NCBI GenBank assembly: GCA_910588285.1
Contig: CAJUQB010000113.1
Span: forward strand, 1-14,805
Length of the DNA stretch: 14,805 nt
Direction: 5' to 3'
Source of the DNA: an uncultured Lachnospiraceae bacterium
GTDB taxonomy: Bacteria > Bacillota > Clostridia > Lachnospirales > Lachnospiraceae
The position numbers were made by a program, and so were the translations under genes. Shown here one piece after another: positions 8,101-13,355 of the stretch. Within the stretch, counting starts at the first letter, position 1. Each line of letters begins with the position of its first letter. The notes under the pieces are model-generated. The model saw nothing but the letters and a program-made list of their open reading frames with translations, did no database searches and had not been told where the DNA came from.

Positions 8101-8406
8101 GTTCTTCTGCCGCTCCCGATATACCAGAGCAAGGGCCACACAGTGCTTGCACATGCCATAATAAGTTTCATAAGCCGGACATTCGCACTGATAATCCACA
8201 ATCATCTCGGATTCCGGGTCAATCTCCACAGTGGTGCTGTAATGCTTGCTGCCGCTTCCCTTAACCAGCCCGTCAATCACCATATTGTCATAGGTATCGT
8301 CCTCATAGATATCAATATTATTAAATTCTCCGGCATCAAACAGCTCCTTGCCCCTGGCATAGGTCTGTCCCATACAATTCCCGCGAATTTCCTGTATTGA
8401 AAGCAT
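5158..8406 (-). CDS. SWIM zinc finger SNF2/Rad54-family helicase
   Basis: This 1082-residue ATP-dependent DNA translocase acts on DNA or protein-DNA complexes in the cytoplasm; its exact role in Firmicutes is not settled. A SWIM zinc finger is at residues 74-88 (C74, C76, C86, H88). A long SNF2-associated region follows to about residue 600. The SNF2_N motor has the Walker A DDMGLGKT (650-657), DEAQ (744-747), LTGTPIENRL (771-780) and LRRRKQDVL. The C-terminal lobe has LLFSQFTQM (933-941), LISLKAGGTGLNL (984-996) and DRTHRIGQ (1019-1026). All key ATPase residues are present and the length is normal, so it appears functional. The ATG at 8406 follows AAGGAG. The gene is clearly more GC-rich than its neighbours, fitting a resident gene flanked by imported DNA. 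The DUF3990 remnant and its companion follow closely and may be co-transcribed. Confidence 0.95.
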   Translation of the reverse strand: MLSIQEIRGNCMGQTYARGKELFDAGEFNNIDIYEDDTYDNMVIDGLVKGSGSKHYSTTVEIDPESEMIVDYQCECPAYETYYGMCKHCVALALVYRERQKNSKNKKGALPAVKLPMQTKTTEALRDMMEKYARQDRGYLFGGFYHEVKLEPRLASSYRGYEIEFKIGAARMYVLKNIPKLIYDVEHGNEVSYGKNLTFVHDRSAFTEEALAWIDVMGEIVKGTTGQADLHAYTYGGEYRCILLRSYGMEQILNMCMDREITLDGVKRRVVDENPRLTLTVTPQADKGAFLSMRESSYIKGNRHYFAVAEDKIYRCSEDFYRQVWPLIETLKADAEVRYGKNEALYLNRSDYQAFCGNVLPKITPYIELDNKGVSFEEYMPREAEFSVYLSLAEEDNETILAKCEARYGTESFNLLEDMNLGSDYRDAEAESNMRQVMNRYFTVEIWGKSVWYCCREDEEVYRLINEGMEELKNHAQLFVDEKLRGVRILTSPAMNIGVSLSGELLELDVEVPDMDLNEVYDILSAYRRRKKYYRMKNGDFVRIEDNGMAILSELSQGLNLSREELSEGRLSIPKYRTSYIDSVLKNHSGEVEIKRSTSFRQLIRNMREYADSDYEVPEKLNAKLRGYQKDGYRWLCTLAGWGFGGILADDMGLGKTVQMLAFLLREKKHALIVCPASLVYNWASEANRFAPDLSVAVIAGSGESRKNELAEGASANLVITSYDLLKRDIEEYKEHTFDYMIIDEAQYIKNAGTQAAKAVKAVRAGVHFALTGTPIENRLGDLWSIFDYVMPGYLYEYPRFKEEIELPVVQSSDEIALERLHRMIQPFILRRRKQDVLKDLPDKLEEVVYTQMKPEQKRLYDAHVKRLQVELAGQSEEEFKRESIKYLAELTKLRQLCCAPELMYENYIEGSGKLDTCMEILANAIEGEHKILLFSQFTQMLELIGKQLEQRKISYLYLSGKNNKSQRQQMVEQFQSGDIPVFLISLKAGGTGLNLTAADMVIHYDPWWNVAAQNQATDRTHRIGQKQVVNVMKLVAKDTIEEKIIKLQEKKAKLSEDVIEGRGVADAALSREELIEMLEER

Positions 8407-8444
8407 AGTGCACAGTCTCCTTTTACAATTCTTTTCTGCATTCT

Positions 8445-8473
8445 ATTATAATATGATTCCCCCATAACCGCAA
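8445..8473 (-). promoter_or_regulatory. Promoter of the SNF2 gene
   Basis: On the minus strand, TTGCGG (8473-8468) and TATAAT (8450-8445) are 17 bases apart, giving a start near 8438 and a leader of about 32 bases to the ATG at 8406. The -10 is perfect and the -35 weak. Confidence 0.6.
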
Positions 8474-8474
8474 T

Positions 8475-8510
8475 AAAAAAGCATGGCCCATTCCAAAATA
8501 CAGGCCATGC
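8475..8510 (-). terminator. Rho-independent terminator
   Basis: GCATGGCC (8481-8488) pairs perfectly with GGCCATGC (8503-8510). On the minus strand the hairpin is followed by six T. It would stop leftward transcription coming from the region of the leucine-rich repeat gene, just before the SNF2 promoter begins, so it insulates the two units. Confidence 0.75.
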
Positions 8511-8558
8511 TGTTACGATTCGCGGCCCAAAGGCCGCTTATAGCAGCGATTTGGGGCG

Positions 8559-8600
8559 ATTCTCTCTTATGCGTAGTATTCTCTCTTATTGCGTAGTATT
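8559..8600. repeat. Tandem 19-20 bp repeat, two copies plus a partial
   Basis: ATTCTCTCTTATGCGTAGT (8559-8577) is followed directly by the same unit with one extra T (8578-8597), then by the beginning of a third (ATTCTCT). The copy difference is a single base. No function is apparent. Confidence 0.7.
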
Positions 8601-8669
8601 CTCTATACCTTAAATCTGTAGAACACACCCCATTTCACAATTTGGCACATTTTGTTTTACCTAACCTCT

Positions 8670-8683
8670 AAAAGCCTTGATTT
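8670..8683. repeat. 14-bp direct repeat, left copy, candidate attachment core
   Basis: AAAAGCCTTGATTT occurs here and at 14010-14023 in the same orientation, 5,340 bp apart. At both places short direct repeats follow on the right: GGTAAGTTTT twice near 8751 here, AATTTACTAC twice near 14052 there. A core with nearby 10-bp direct repeats is the layout of a tyrosine-recombinase attachment site (core plus arm sites). This is inference. Confidence 0.4.
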
Positions 8684-8750
8684 CTTGGGGCTTTATTCCA
8701 CCCTTAACCTTATTTTGTCTCCAATCGTCCTTAACAGCATTAGGGCTTTT

Positions 8751-8798
8751 GGTAAGTTTTGTGGTAAGTTTTCTACCTTACCATGAATCCGACTTACC
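8751..8798. repeat. Cluster of four GGTAAG motifs
   Basis: GGTAAGTTTT at 8751-8760 and 8763-8772 are direct repeats 12 bp apart. Two inverted copies of the core (CTTACC at 8777-8782 and 8793-8798) follow. CTTTTGGTAAGT (8747-8758) is nearly mirrored by ACTTACCAAAAAG (8792-8804). Such an array suggests a protein-binding site, for example integrase arm sites. Confidence 0.5.
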
Positions 8799-8864
8799 AA
8801 AAAGCTCTTGTGCAAGGTCTATGTTACCATAATTAATAGGCATATTCAATAGCTGGTGTATGAG

Positions 8865-11540
8865 CTACTTTGAAAATGCATTTTTCAACTTTTGGAAAAA
8901 TGATAAGCTCTTTTCCTCAATATGTGGCTGTTCTGTCTCTTTAGCCACTTCTTTCACAGAACTTGTATCTGTTTGATGGGTGTTTTCTATATTCTGATTC
9001 TGAATCGGTTGTTCATTTTGCTCTATAATCGTTCTCTTACTCGGTGGCTCTATGGTTGTAAATTTTACATTTGGATAATCTTCAAACAAATACCTATACC
9101 GCTCTGGTACGTCTACCTCTTCCAAGCTAGGACAGTTTTCAAATGAAGATTCATATATTTCTCCTACTGTATTTGGTATCCTTAACCTTTTTAATTGGTT
9201 ACTTGATCGAAATGCTTTTTCACCAATAGATATTACTCCATCAGGTAAATATACCTCTTGTAATCTACTATCGCAAAAAGCTTCAGTATCTATGCTTATA
9301 AGTGTGCTAGGGAAAATTATTCTTCTCAATCCACAAAAAGCCCTTCCTAATCCTTTAGGACAATGAAGCAGTCCTTCAGGTATAATAAGTTCAGTATACA
9401 TATTTCTAAAACTTGGAACTAATTTTATATCTATAACTATATCTTTAGTAGCATCAGATGGTATATCAACTTTTAATGCATAACTTTTATCTGGAAGCTT
9501 ATCATAATCAATACAAACTTTGGGCTCTCTTAATGGATAAACAGCCTTAAATACTATCTTTTGTCTTACTTTCTCAAGCATCTCATTTGTAAAGTTATCA
9601 CAGGTTTGATGGAAAGTTTTTGTATCTTGATACCTAATAAATTGTTTATCTAGTTCTTCTAGGAACTCTTTGCTCGGAGGTTCTGGTGTCGTAAATTTTA
9701 CATTCGGATATGACTTAAAAAAATGTCTAAACCTTTCAGGGACTTCAACTTCCTCCAGACAAATACAATTCTGAAATGAAGTTATATATATTTCTTTTAC
9801 AGTATCTGGTATCCTTACCTTTTTTAATCTTATAAATCCTTTAAAAGCAGTACTGCCTATGGATCTTACTCCATCAGGAAGATTTACTTCTTCTAAATAA
9901 GGATTTGTCGTTGTCTTATTTTCTATACTTGTAAGTGTACTCGGAAAAATTATTCTTCTTGCTTGAATACCATCATATCCACTAATATGAGTTATCCCTT
10001 CAGGTATAATAAGCTCGGTTATCTTTTCTTTTTCTTCTTTACTCAATCCGCTTACACCAATAGTCCTTCCAGTAGGTTTTAGTTGAAAACTATTTTTAAA
10101 TGTATAACTTTTATCTGGTAGTTCCCCTTTAGGTTCTGGACACCCTTCAAAGGCACCAGACTCAATTCTAGTGGCTCCATTATTAACTATAGCCGTAAAT
10201 TCCGAAGTCTCTAGTTCCTTACAATCCTTAAAAGCATTTTCCCCAATTTTGCTTAATTGACAAGTATGTAAAACATTCTTTAAATATTTGCAATATGCAA
10301 AAGCCTCGCTCTCAATCCTCTTCACATTGTTTAAAAAGATGGTTCTAATTTTAGTATTTTTAAAAGCACCTTCTCCAATACATTGAACTTCGTCAGGCAC
10401 TTGGAAAAATCCTGGAACCATACTTGTTGCATACAATATCTTTTTCTTGTCTCTCGTATAAATTACATTACCTTCAAATAAGCATTCCTCGCCTGTTTTC
10501 ATGTAAATTCTAATTCCAATAGGAATTTTTCTCAACCAAGCAAAAGTTTGATTTGCTATCATAGTTGTTGGAAGATATATTGCTTCAGTATCGCTAGAAA
10601 TATCTATATAATCATGCTTATCTATTTTTGTTACACAATCAGGAATAATAATATTTTTTTGAAAGGCTGCTAATTCATTAATTATTCTACCAGCTTCAAC
10701 ATCTGCATAGCTACCTTTTCCTTTATATCTTCCAGTTTTTGCCACCATTCCATTGGGGCCTTGGATAGTTTCTTCTACTGAATTGTATATAACATATGAG
10801 AATTTAAAGTATTCTTGGACTATAGCAGGAACATGTATGTAATTAGGTTCTGCAAATCTACTATCATCATACCCCATTTCCAAAAATCTTTGTATTCTAT
10901 TAACAGTATCTATCACTAATTGAAATCTATTAATATATAATCTCTTATTTTCCCTATAAAGATACCTTTCATCATTGAATAACCAAGAAAGACTATCAAT
11001 CGAGTCACGCAACTCACCTTCTGGATACCAATCTTCTGGTGGATTTGCTGGAAAAAGGCTATCATAGTCTAGCCTTTTTTTATAGTCTGGAAAGTCAATC
11101 TGTAAAGGAGTAATTGACATATAATCAATATCAAAAGGATTATCAGACACTTCTTTCTTACTTGGTTCTGGAAAATCCTCTAAAAATGAAGGAATATATG
11201 CCAATAACTGCTTATATAAAGATTGTGTCTTTTGTAAAGATCCCTCTTTCTCTTTAAAATGTGCCCCACTAGCGTTTCCAGCCATTCTAATCTTATGGAA
11301 TAAGCTAACTATTTCTCTTGATAGAATTCCAGATCTTTCTAATCCATTTATGGTTCCGCATAAGTCTTCCTTTACTAACTGCTGTGCATATTCTTTCATA
11401 TATTCTGTAGTTATATATTCCAGTATTTTACGCATATTAAGAGCTGCATCATCTGGATCTTTTTCGTTTATCCGTCTTTCAACCTTTTCAAGCAGCTGTT
11501 GTAATCTCTGGTGTTTTTGCAGTCCATCTATTAACTCCAT
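8865..11540 (-). CDS. DUF4145-like and BspA-type leucine-rich repeat protein
   Basis: This large soluble protein of about 891 residues has no signal peptide, anchor or membrane helix, so it is expected to be cytoplasmic. Residues about 10-125 resemble DUF4145: LNMRKILEYITTEYM, then GTINGLERSGIL and the hallmark IRMAGNASGAH. A middle region (130-370) is unrecognised. From about 375 to 470 and again later come LRR_5 (BspA/TpLRR) repeats, with units such as IGEGAFKN, IESEAFAYC, IGENAFKDC and IGSTAFKG. Residues 476-628 and 684-838 are a duplicated module. The C-terminus ends in a polar linker and FFQKLKNAFSK. The second ATG (11540) is preferred: AAGGAGG is 7 bases before it but only 1 base before the ATG at 11546. 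DUF4145 occurs in defence-related proteins and BspA repeats bind ligands, so a sensing role is possible but unproven. Confidence 0.75.
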   Translation of the reverse strand: MELIDGLQKHQRLQQLLEKVERRINEKDPDDAALNMRKILEYITTEYMKEYAQQLVKEDLCGTINGLERSGILSREIVSLFHKIRMAGNASGAHFKEKEGSLQKTQSLYKQLLAYIPSFLEDFPEPSKKEVSDNPFDIDYMSITPLQIDFPDYKKRLDYDSLFPANPPEDWYPEGELRDSIDSLSWLFNDERYLYRENKRLYINRFQLVIDTVNRIQRFLEMGYDDSRFAEPNYIHVPAIVQEYFKFSYVIYNSVEETIQGPNGMVAKTGRYKGKGSYADVEAGRIINELAAFQKNIIIPDCVTKIDKHDYIDISSDTEAIYLPTTMIANQTFAWLRKIPIGIRIYMKTGEECLFEGNVIYTRDKKKILYATSMVPGFFQVPDEVQCIGEGAFKNTKIRTIFLNNVKRIESEAFAYCKYLKNVLHTCQLSKIGENAFKDCKELETSEFTAIVNNGATRIESGAFEGCPEPKGELPDKSYTFKNSFQLKPTGRTIGVSGLSKEEKEKITELIIPEGITHISGYDGIQARRIIFPSTLTSIENKTTTNPYLEEVNLPDGVRSIGSTAFKGFIRLKKVRIPDTVKEIYITSFQNCICLEEVEVPERFRHFFKSYPNVKFTTPEPPSKEFLEELDKQFIRYQDTKTFHQTCDNFTNEMLEKVRQKIVFKAVYPLREPKVCIDYDKLPDKSYALKVDIPSDATKDIVIDIKLVPSFRNMYTELIIPEGLLHCPKGLGRAFCGLRRIIFPSTLISIDTEAFCDSRLQEVYLPDGVISIGEKAFRSSNQLKRLRIPNTVGEIYESSFENCPSLEEVDVPERYRYLFEDYPNVKFTTIEPPSKRTIIEQNEQPIQNQNIENTHQTDTSSVKEVAKETEQPHIEEKSLSFFQKLKNAFSK
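9033..9497 (-). repeat. Duplicated LRR module, second copy
   Basis: It encodes residues 684-838 (numbered from the first ATG at 11546), beginning LPDKSY and ending YPNVKFTTIEPPSK. It aligns along its length with the module at 9663-10121, sharing LPDKSY, TELIIPEG, RRIIFPSTL, YLPDGVISIG/NLPDGVRSIG, RIPNTVGEIY/RIPDTVKEIY and EPPSK. Confidence 0.8.
9663..10121 (-). repeat. Duplicated LRR module, first copy
   Basis: It encodes residues 476-628 (numbered from the first ATG at 11546), 208 residues upstream of the second copy. The two are similar at protein level but well diverged in DNA, so the duplication is old. Confidence 0.8.
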
Positions 11541-11584
11541 GCTCATTCCTCCTTAATGTTCGTCATGGTTTGACATATAATAAC

Positions 11585-11593
11585 ATTTTAGCA
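11585..11593 (-). promoter_or_regulatory. Possible extended -10 of the LRR gene
   Basis: On the minus strand TGCTAAAAT is an extended -10 form (TGn plus TAAAAT). It lies about 45 bases before the preferred ATG at 11540. No good -35 is seen. Confidence 0.4.
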
Positions 11594-11620
11594 CATATGA
11601 GTTATTATGAATAGTGGACA

Positions 11621-11646
11621 AAAGAAAAAAGAGCCATTTCTGGCTC
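11621..11646 (-). terminator. Terminator of the excisionase-like gene
   Basis: GAGCCA (11631-11636) and TGGCTC (11641-11646) form a 6-bp stem with a TTTC loop in the plus sense. On the minus strand the hairpin is followed by TTTTTTCTTT. It begins directly after the stop codon at 11648. Confidence 0.75.
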
Positions 11647-11647
11647 C

Positions 11648-11854
11648 TTATACTCCTTCGTTATACCATTTCCAGAAGGAAACAGCTACAACTCTTATTT
11701 GATTTCCTACTTTGATTACCCTAAATGGTGCTTCTTTTAGATATTCATAGGTTTTATTCTCTCCCAGCTGGAAAATGGTTTGCATATCAGAAGCTGTAAG
11801 AAATAGCTTTCCCTTATATTCTTCGGGGCAATCAAAGGTTGGTGTGTTCTCCAT
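11648..11854 (-). CDS. Excisionase-like small HTH protein
   Basis: This 68-residue protein begins MENTPTFDCPEEY. It contains a MerR/excisionase-type winged helix: FLTASDMQTIFQLGENKTYEYL, then FRVIKVGNQIRVVAVSFWKWY. In this family the wing carries the kxGxxxRv pattern and the last helix the FxxWl pattern, both present. Such proteins bind near element ends and steer excision, or act as small repressors, in integrative elements. The start at 11854 is chosen over the longer frame from 11974 because a perfect AAGGAGG lies 8 bases before it. Its promoter is a consensus site at 12028-12056, giving a leader of about 165 bases. It is divergent from the resolvase-like gene at 12149 and has its own terminator. 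Confidence 0.75.
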   Translation of the reverse strand: MENTPTFDCPEEYKGKLFLTASDMQTIFQLGENKTYEYLKEAPFRVIKVGNQIRVVAVSFWKWYNEGV

Positions 11855-12027
11855 ACCCCATACCTCCTTCATTTTGTCCCTATCTCCTGATGTTTTCAGT
11901 ATCAGGAATAAAGCTGCAATGTTTTCGGTATTAGACCGCCTACCAAGTAAGGAATATCGCTTGTGTTTCACCACATTAAATTAAAGGCTTCGTCCTTTTT
12001 CCTTGTTTGGTAGTTTGTATTCGGAAT

Positions 12028-12056
12028 ATTATACTATGTTTAAGAACCTTTGTCAA
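12028..12056 (-). promoter_or_regulatory. Perfect consensus promoter for the excisionase-like gene
   Basis: On the minus strand TTGACA (12056-12051), a 17-base spacer and TATAAT (12033-12028) match the sigma-A consensus in every position. Transcription would start near 12021, leaving a long leader of about 165 bases before the ATG at 11854. The -35 lies inside the repeat at 12042-12060, so a protein bound there would block it. Confidence 0.8.
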
Positions 12057-12107
12057 TCAAAAATTGCTATTTCTATGAACCTTTTTCTTGATTAATTATA
12101 AGTTCTT
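12042..12107. promoter_or_regulatory. Paired repeats in the divergent control region, candidate operator
   Basis: The half AAGAAC-N7-AATCAA (12042-12060) is mirrored by TTGATT-N8-GTTCTT (12088-12107). In addition GAACCTTTGTC (12044-12054) recurs directly as GAACCTTTTTC (12077-12087), 33 bp on, about three helical turns. The repeats cover the -35 elements of both divergent promoters, as expected of an operator or a recombinase-binding site. Confidence 0.55.
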
Positions 12108-12116
12108 TCCTATAAT
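12088..12116 (+). promoter_or_regulatory. Promoter of the resolvase-like gene
   Basis: TTGATT (12088-12093), a 17-base spacer and TATAAT (12111-12116). The start would be near 12123, about 26 bases before the ATG at 12149. Confidence 0.75.
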
Positions 12117-12148
12117 AGTATTAACATTTCTGAAAAGGAAGATAGAAT

Positions 12149-13078
12149 ATGAAACAAATATATGGATATGGCTGTGTCTCTTCTGTAACGATACCAAGAA
12201 CAGATGCCGAAGCTTTAAAACAGACAAAGGCTTACCAAGCTCTAAAAACACAATTTAATAATATGATGCTGTCGGAAGATTGTTTACATGTTGATTTGGT
12301 TACTGCGTCATACCGAACACGGAGTAAACTTAAAAACATCCTTACCTCTTCTGGCTTTGGGGACTGCATTGTTATTATAAATATATCTGCTTTAGGTATC
12401 ACTCCTGGGGAAATAAAAGAAAACTACTTAAAAATCTATGAAGCTGGTATCGGTTTACTTATTCCAGACTATTCTAATCCAGCAAACGATAACCTAGATC
12501 CTCTATCTACCTGTGACTGGTCTATGTGCTTACCAGAAAATCTTCTATATAATGGAAGTGATTATCCAGACATTATAAAGGAAAAACTGGCTGCAATAGA
12601 TACTTTGGAAGTAAAAACTAATAGAGGAAGAGAATTTAAAGGACGGCCAGAGAATTTTATTACTGTATATTGGCTTTATGAGAACTATTTCCTGGCTGAA
12701 AAGGATACCTACCATAATAAACTTATGGATATTGGTAAAAAGCGGTTCTATCGGCTGGCAACTGAATATGAGACAACTGATCCCAATTACTATAAGGACT
12801 TACTGGAACAGGAAGAGAAATACCATATATCGGAAAAACCAAAACGGCATGGTTCTGTTCCTGATGATTTTGATAAGTTCCTAGAACTTCTGGATAATGG
12901 GTTATCTTTAGATGAAGCTGCTAAACAGATGAATTACAATATGATGAATGATATTGATTTTAAAAGGTATCAAATTAAGTATTTAGGTGGTAAAAAGTCA
13001 ATGGCTGTGGCTAATGAGCTACGCAAAACAGAACTTGCTCTTTCTCTGACAAAAGATGTAATAACAGATACCGAATAA
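12149..13078 (+). CDS. Degenerate serine-recombinase-like protein
   Basis: In this 309-residue soluble protein the first 110 residues echo the resolvase fold. YGYGCVSS (5-12) matches the YxRVSS start of serine recombinases, and IVIINISALGITPGEI (74-89) followed by IGLLIPD stands where resolvases have LvvwklDRLgRs and Gv. But the arginine of RVSS is Cys and the DRLxR arginines are absent (SALGIT), so catalysis is unlikely. The motif VKTNRGREFKGRPENF (155-170) resembles the linker after the catalytic domain. The C-terminal part is helical, with an HTH-like stretch DNGLSLDEAAKQMNYN (249-264). An AAAGGAAG site precedes the ATG. It is divergent from the excisionase-like gene and ends at a terminator. 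A DNA-binding regulator derived from a recombinase is my best guess; the homology is not certain. Confidence 0.6.
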   Translation: MKQIYGYGCVSSVTIPRTDAEALKQTKAYQALKTQFNNMMLSEDCLHVDLVTASYRTRSKLKNILTSSGFGDCIVIINISALGITPGEIKENYLKIYEAGIGLLIPDYSNPANDNLDPLSTCDWSMCLPENLLYNGSDYPDIIKEKLAAIDTLEVKTNRGREFKGRPENFITVYWLYENYFLAEKDTYHNKLMDIGKKRFYRLATEYETTDPNYYKDLLEQEEKYHISEKPKRHGSVPDDFDKFLELLDNGLSLDEAAKQMNYNMMNDIDFKRYQIKYLGGKKSMAVANELRKTELALSLTKDVITDTE

Positions 13079-13098
13079 TACCGTTGCTCTAACCCTTG

Positions 13099-13131
13099 GG
13101 AGTATGGCTTATGGCTATGCTCCTTCTTTTT
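13099..13131 (+). terminator. Terminator of the resolvase-like gene
   Basis: GGAGTATGGC (13099-13108) pairs with GCTATGCTCC (13114-13123) over ten positions with two G-U pairs and a 5-base loop. TTCTTTTT follows. It lies 21 bases after the stop. Confidence 0.8.
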
Positions 13132-13138
13132 GCCTATC

Positions 13139-13168
13139 TTTACAAATAATGTCGTGGTGTGATATAAT
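13139..13168 (+). promoter_or_regulatory. Promoter directly before a terminator
   Basis: TTTACA (13139-13144) and TATAAT (13163-13168) are 18 bases apart. A start near 13175 would precede the terminator hairpin at 13181 by only a few bases. Confidence 0.55.
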
Positions 13169-13174
13169 TTTATT

Positions 13175-13232
13175 AGTCAAGGGCGTATCAGCATCTGCAA
13201 TACTCTCTTGTCAGCTGATACGCTCTTTTTTT
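13175..13232 (+). ncRNA. Candidate short RNA or attenuated leader
   Basis: The promoter at 13139-13168 and the terminator ending at 13232 would define an RNA of about 58 bases, almost entirely one hairpin with a 21-base loop (13193-13213). It could be a small regulatory RNA. It could also be a leader whose terminator controls read-through into the secreted-protein gene at 13356. No known RNA family is recognised. Confidence 0.35.
13181..13232 (+). terminator. Strong terminator ahead of the secreted-protein gene
   Basis: GGGCGTATCAGC (13181-13192) pairs with GCTGATACGCTC (13214-13225), 12 positions with one G-U pair. Seven T follow. It is separate from the terminator of the upstream gene 50 bases earlier. 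Confidence 0.8.
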
Positions 13233-13234
13233 AA

Positions 13235-13326
13235 TTGAATATGGCGATTAAAATAGCTCCTTCTTCATTATATGGGTAGGAGTTATTTATTCAAATATCA
13301 GCGTAGCTTAATGAATGGCTGCGCTG
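13235..13326 (+). promoter_or_regulatory. Two hairpins in the leader of the secreted-protein gene
   Basis: AATAGCTCC (13252-13260) pairs with GGAGTTATT (13279-13287), and the stem can extend through TTGAATA (13235-13241) and TATTCAA (13288-13294). Next, CAGCGTAGC (13299-13307) pairs with GCTGCGCTG (13318-13326). Both lie between the terminator and the ribosome binding site (AAAGGAG). The structures could affect translation or RNA stability. Confidence 0.45.
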
Positions 13327-13355
13327 TTGTTGTTAAGAAAGGAGATATTAGTTAA

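Larger units (their letters stand above)
8407..8864. other. Gene-free stretch with repeats and an attachment-like site
   Basis: No convincing gene is visible. In order, the stretch holds the SNF2 promoter and terminator, a 6-bp GC-rich hairpin (8522-8537), a 20-bp tandem repeat (8559-8600), a 14-bp sequence shared with 14010-14023 (8670-8683), and a cluster of GGTAAG motifs (8751-8798). Minus-strand frames between 8840 and 8690 give short protein-like tails such as YGNIDLAQELFGKSDSW. These might be the eroded 3' end of an integrase or similar gene, but they are interrupted by stops and I cannot identify them. Confidence 0.5.

Noticed and set aside
7495..8400. 301-codon open frame on the plus strand
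   Set aside because: It lies antisense to the SNF2 gene; the GC-rich codon pattern of that gene leaves long shadow frames, and the translation has no family features. The same applies to 6103-6708 and 5617-5955.
8559..8600. CRISPR array
   Set aside because: Units are adjacent with no spacers, and no cas genes are present.
11855..11974. N-terminal extension of the excisionase-like protein
   Set aside because: A perfect AAGGAGG lies 8 bases before the ATG at 11854, and the extension does not look like part of the domain. It is kept as a low-interest question.
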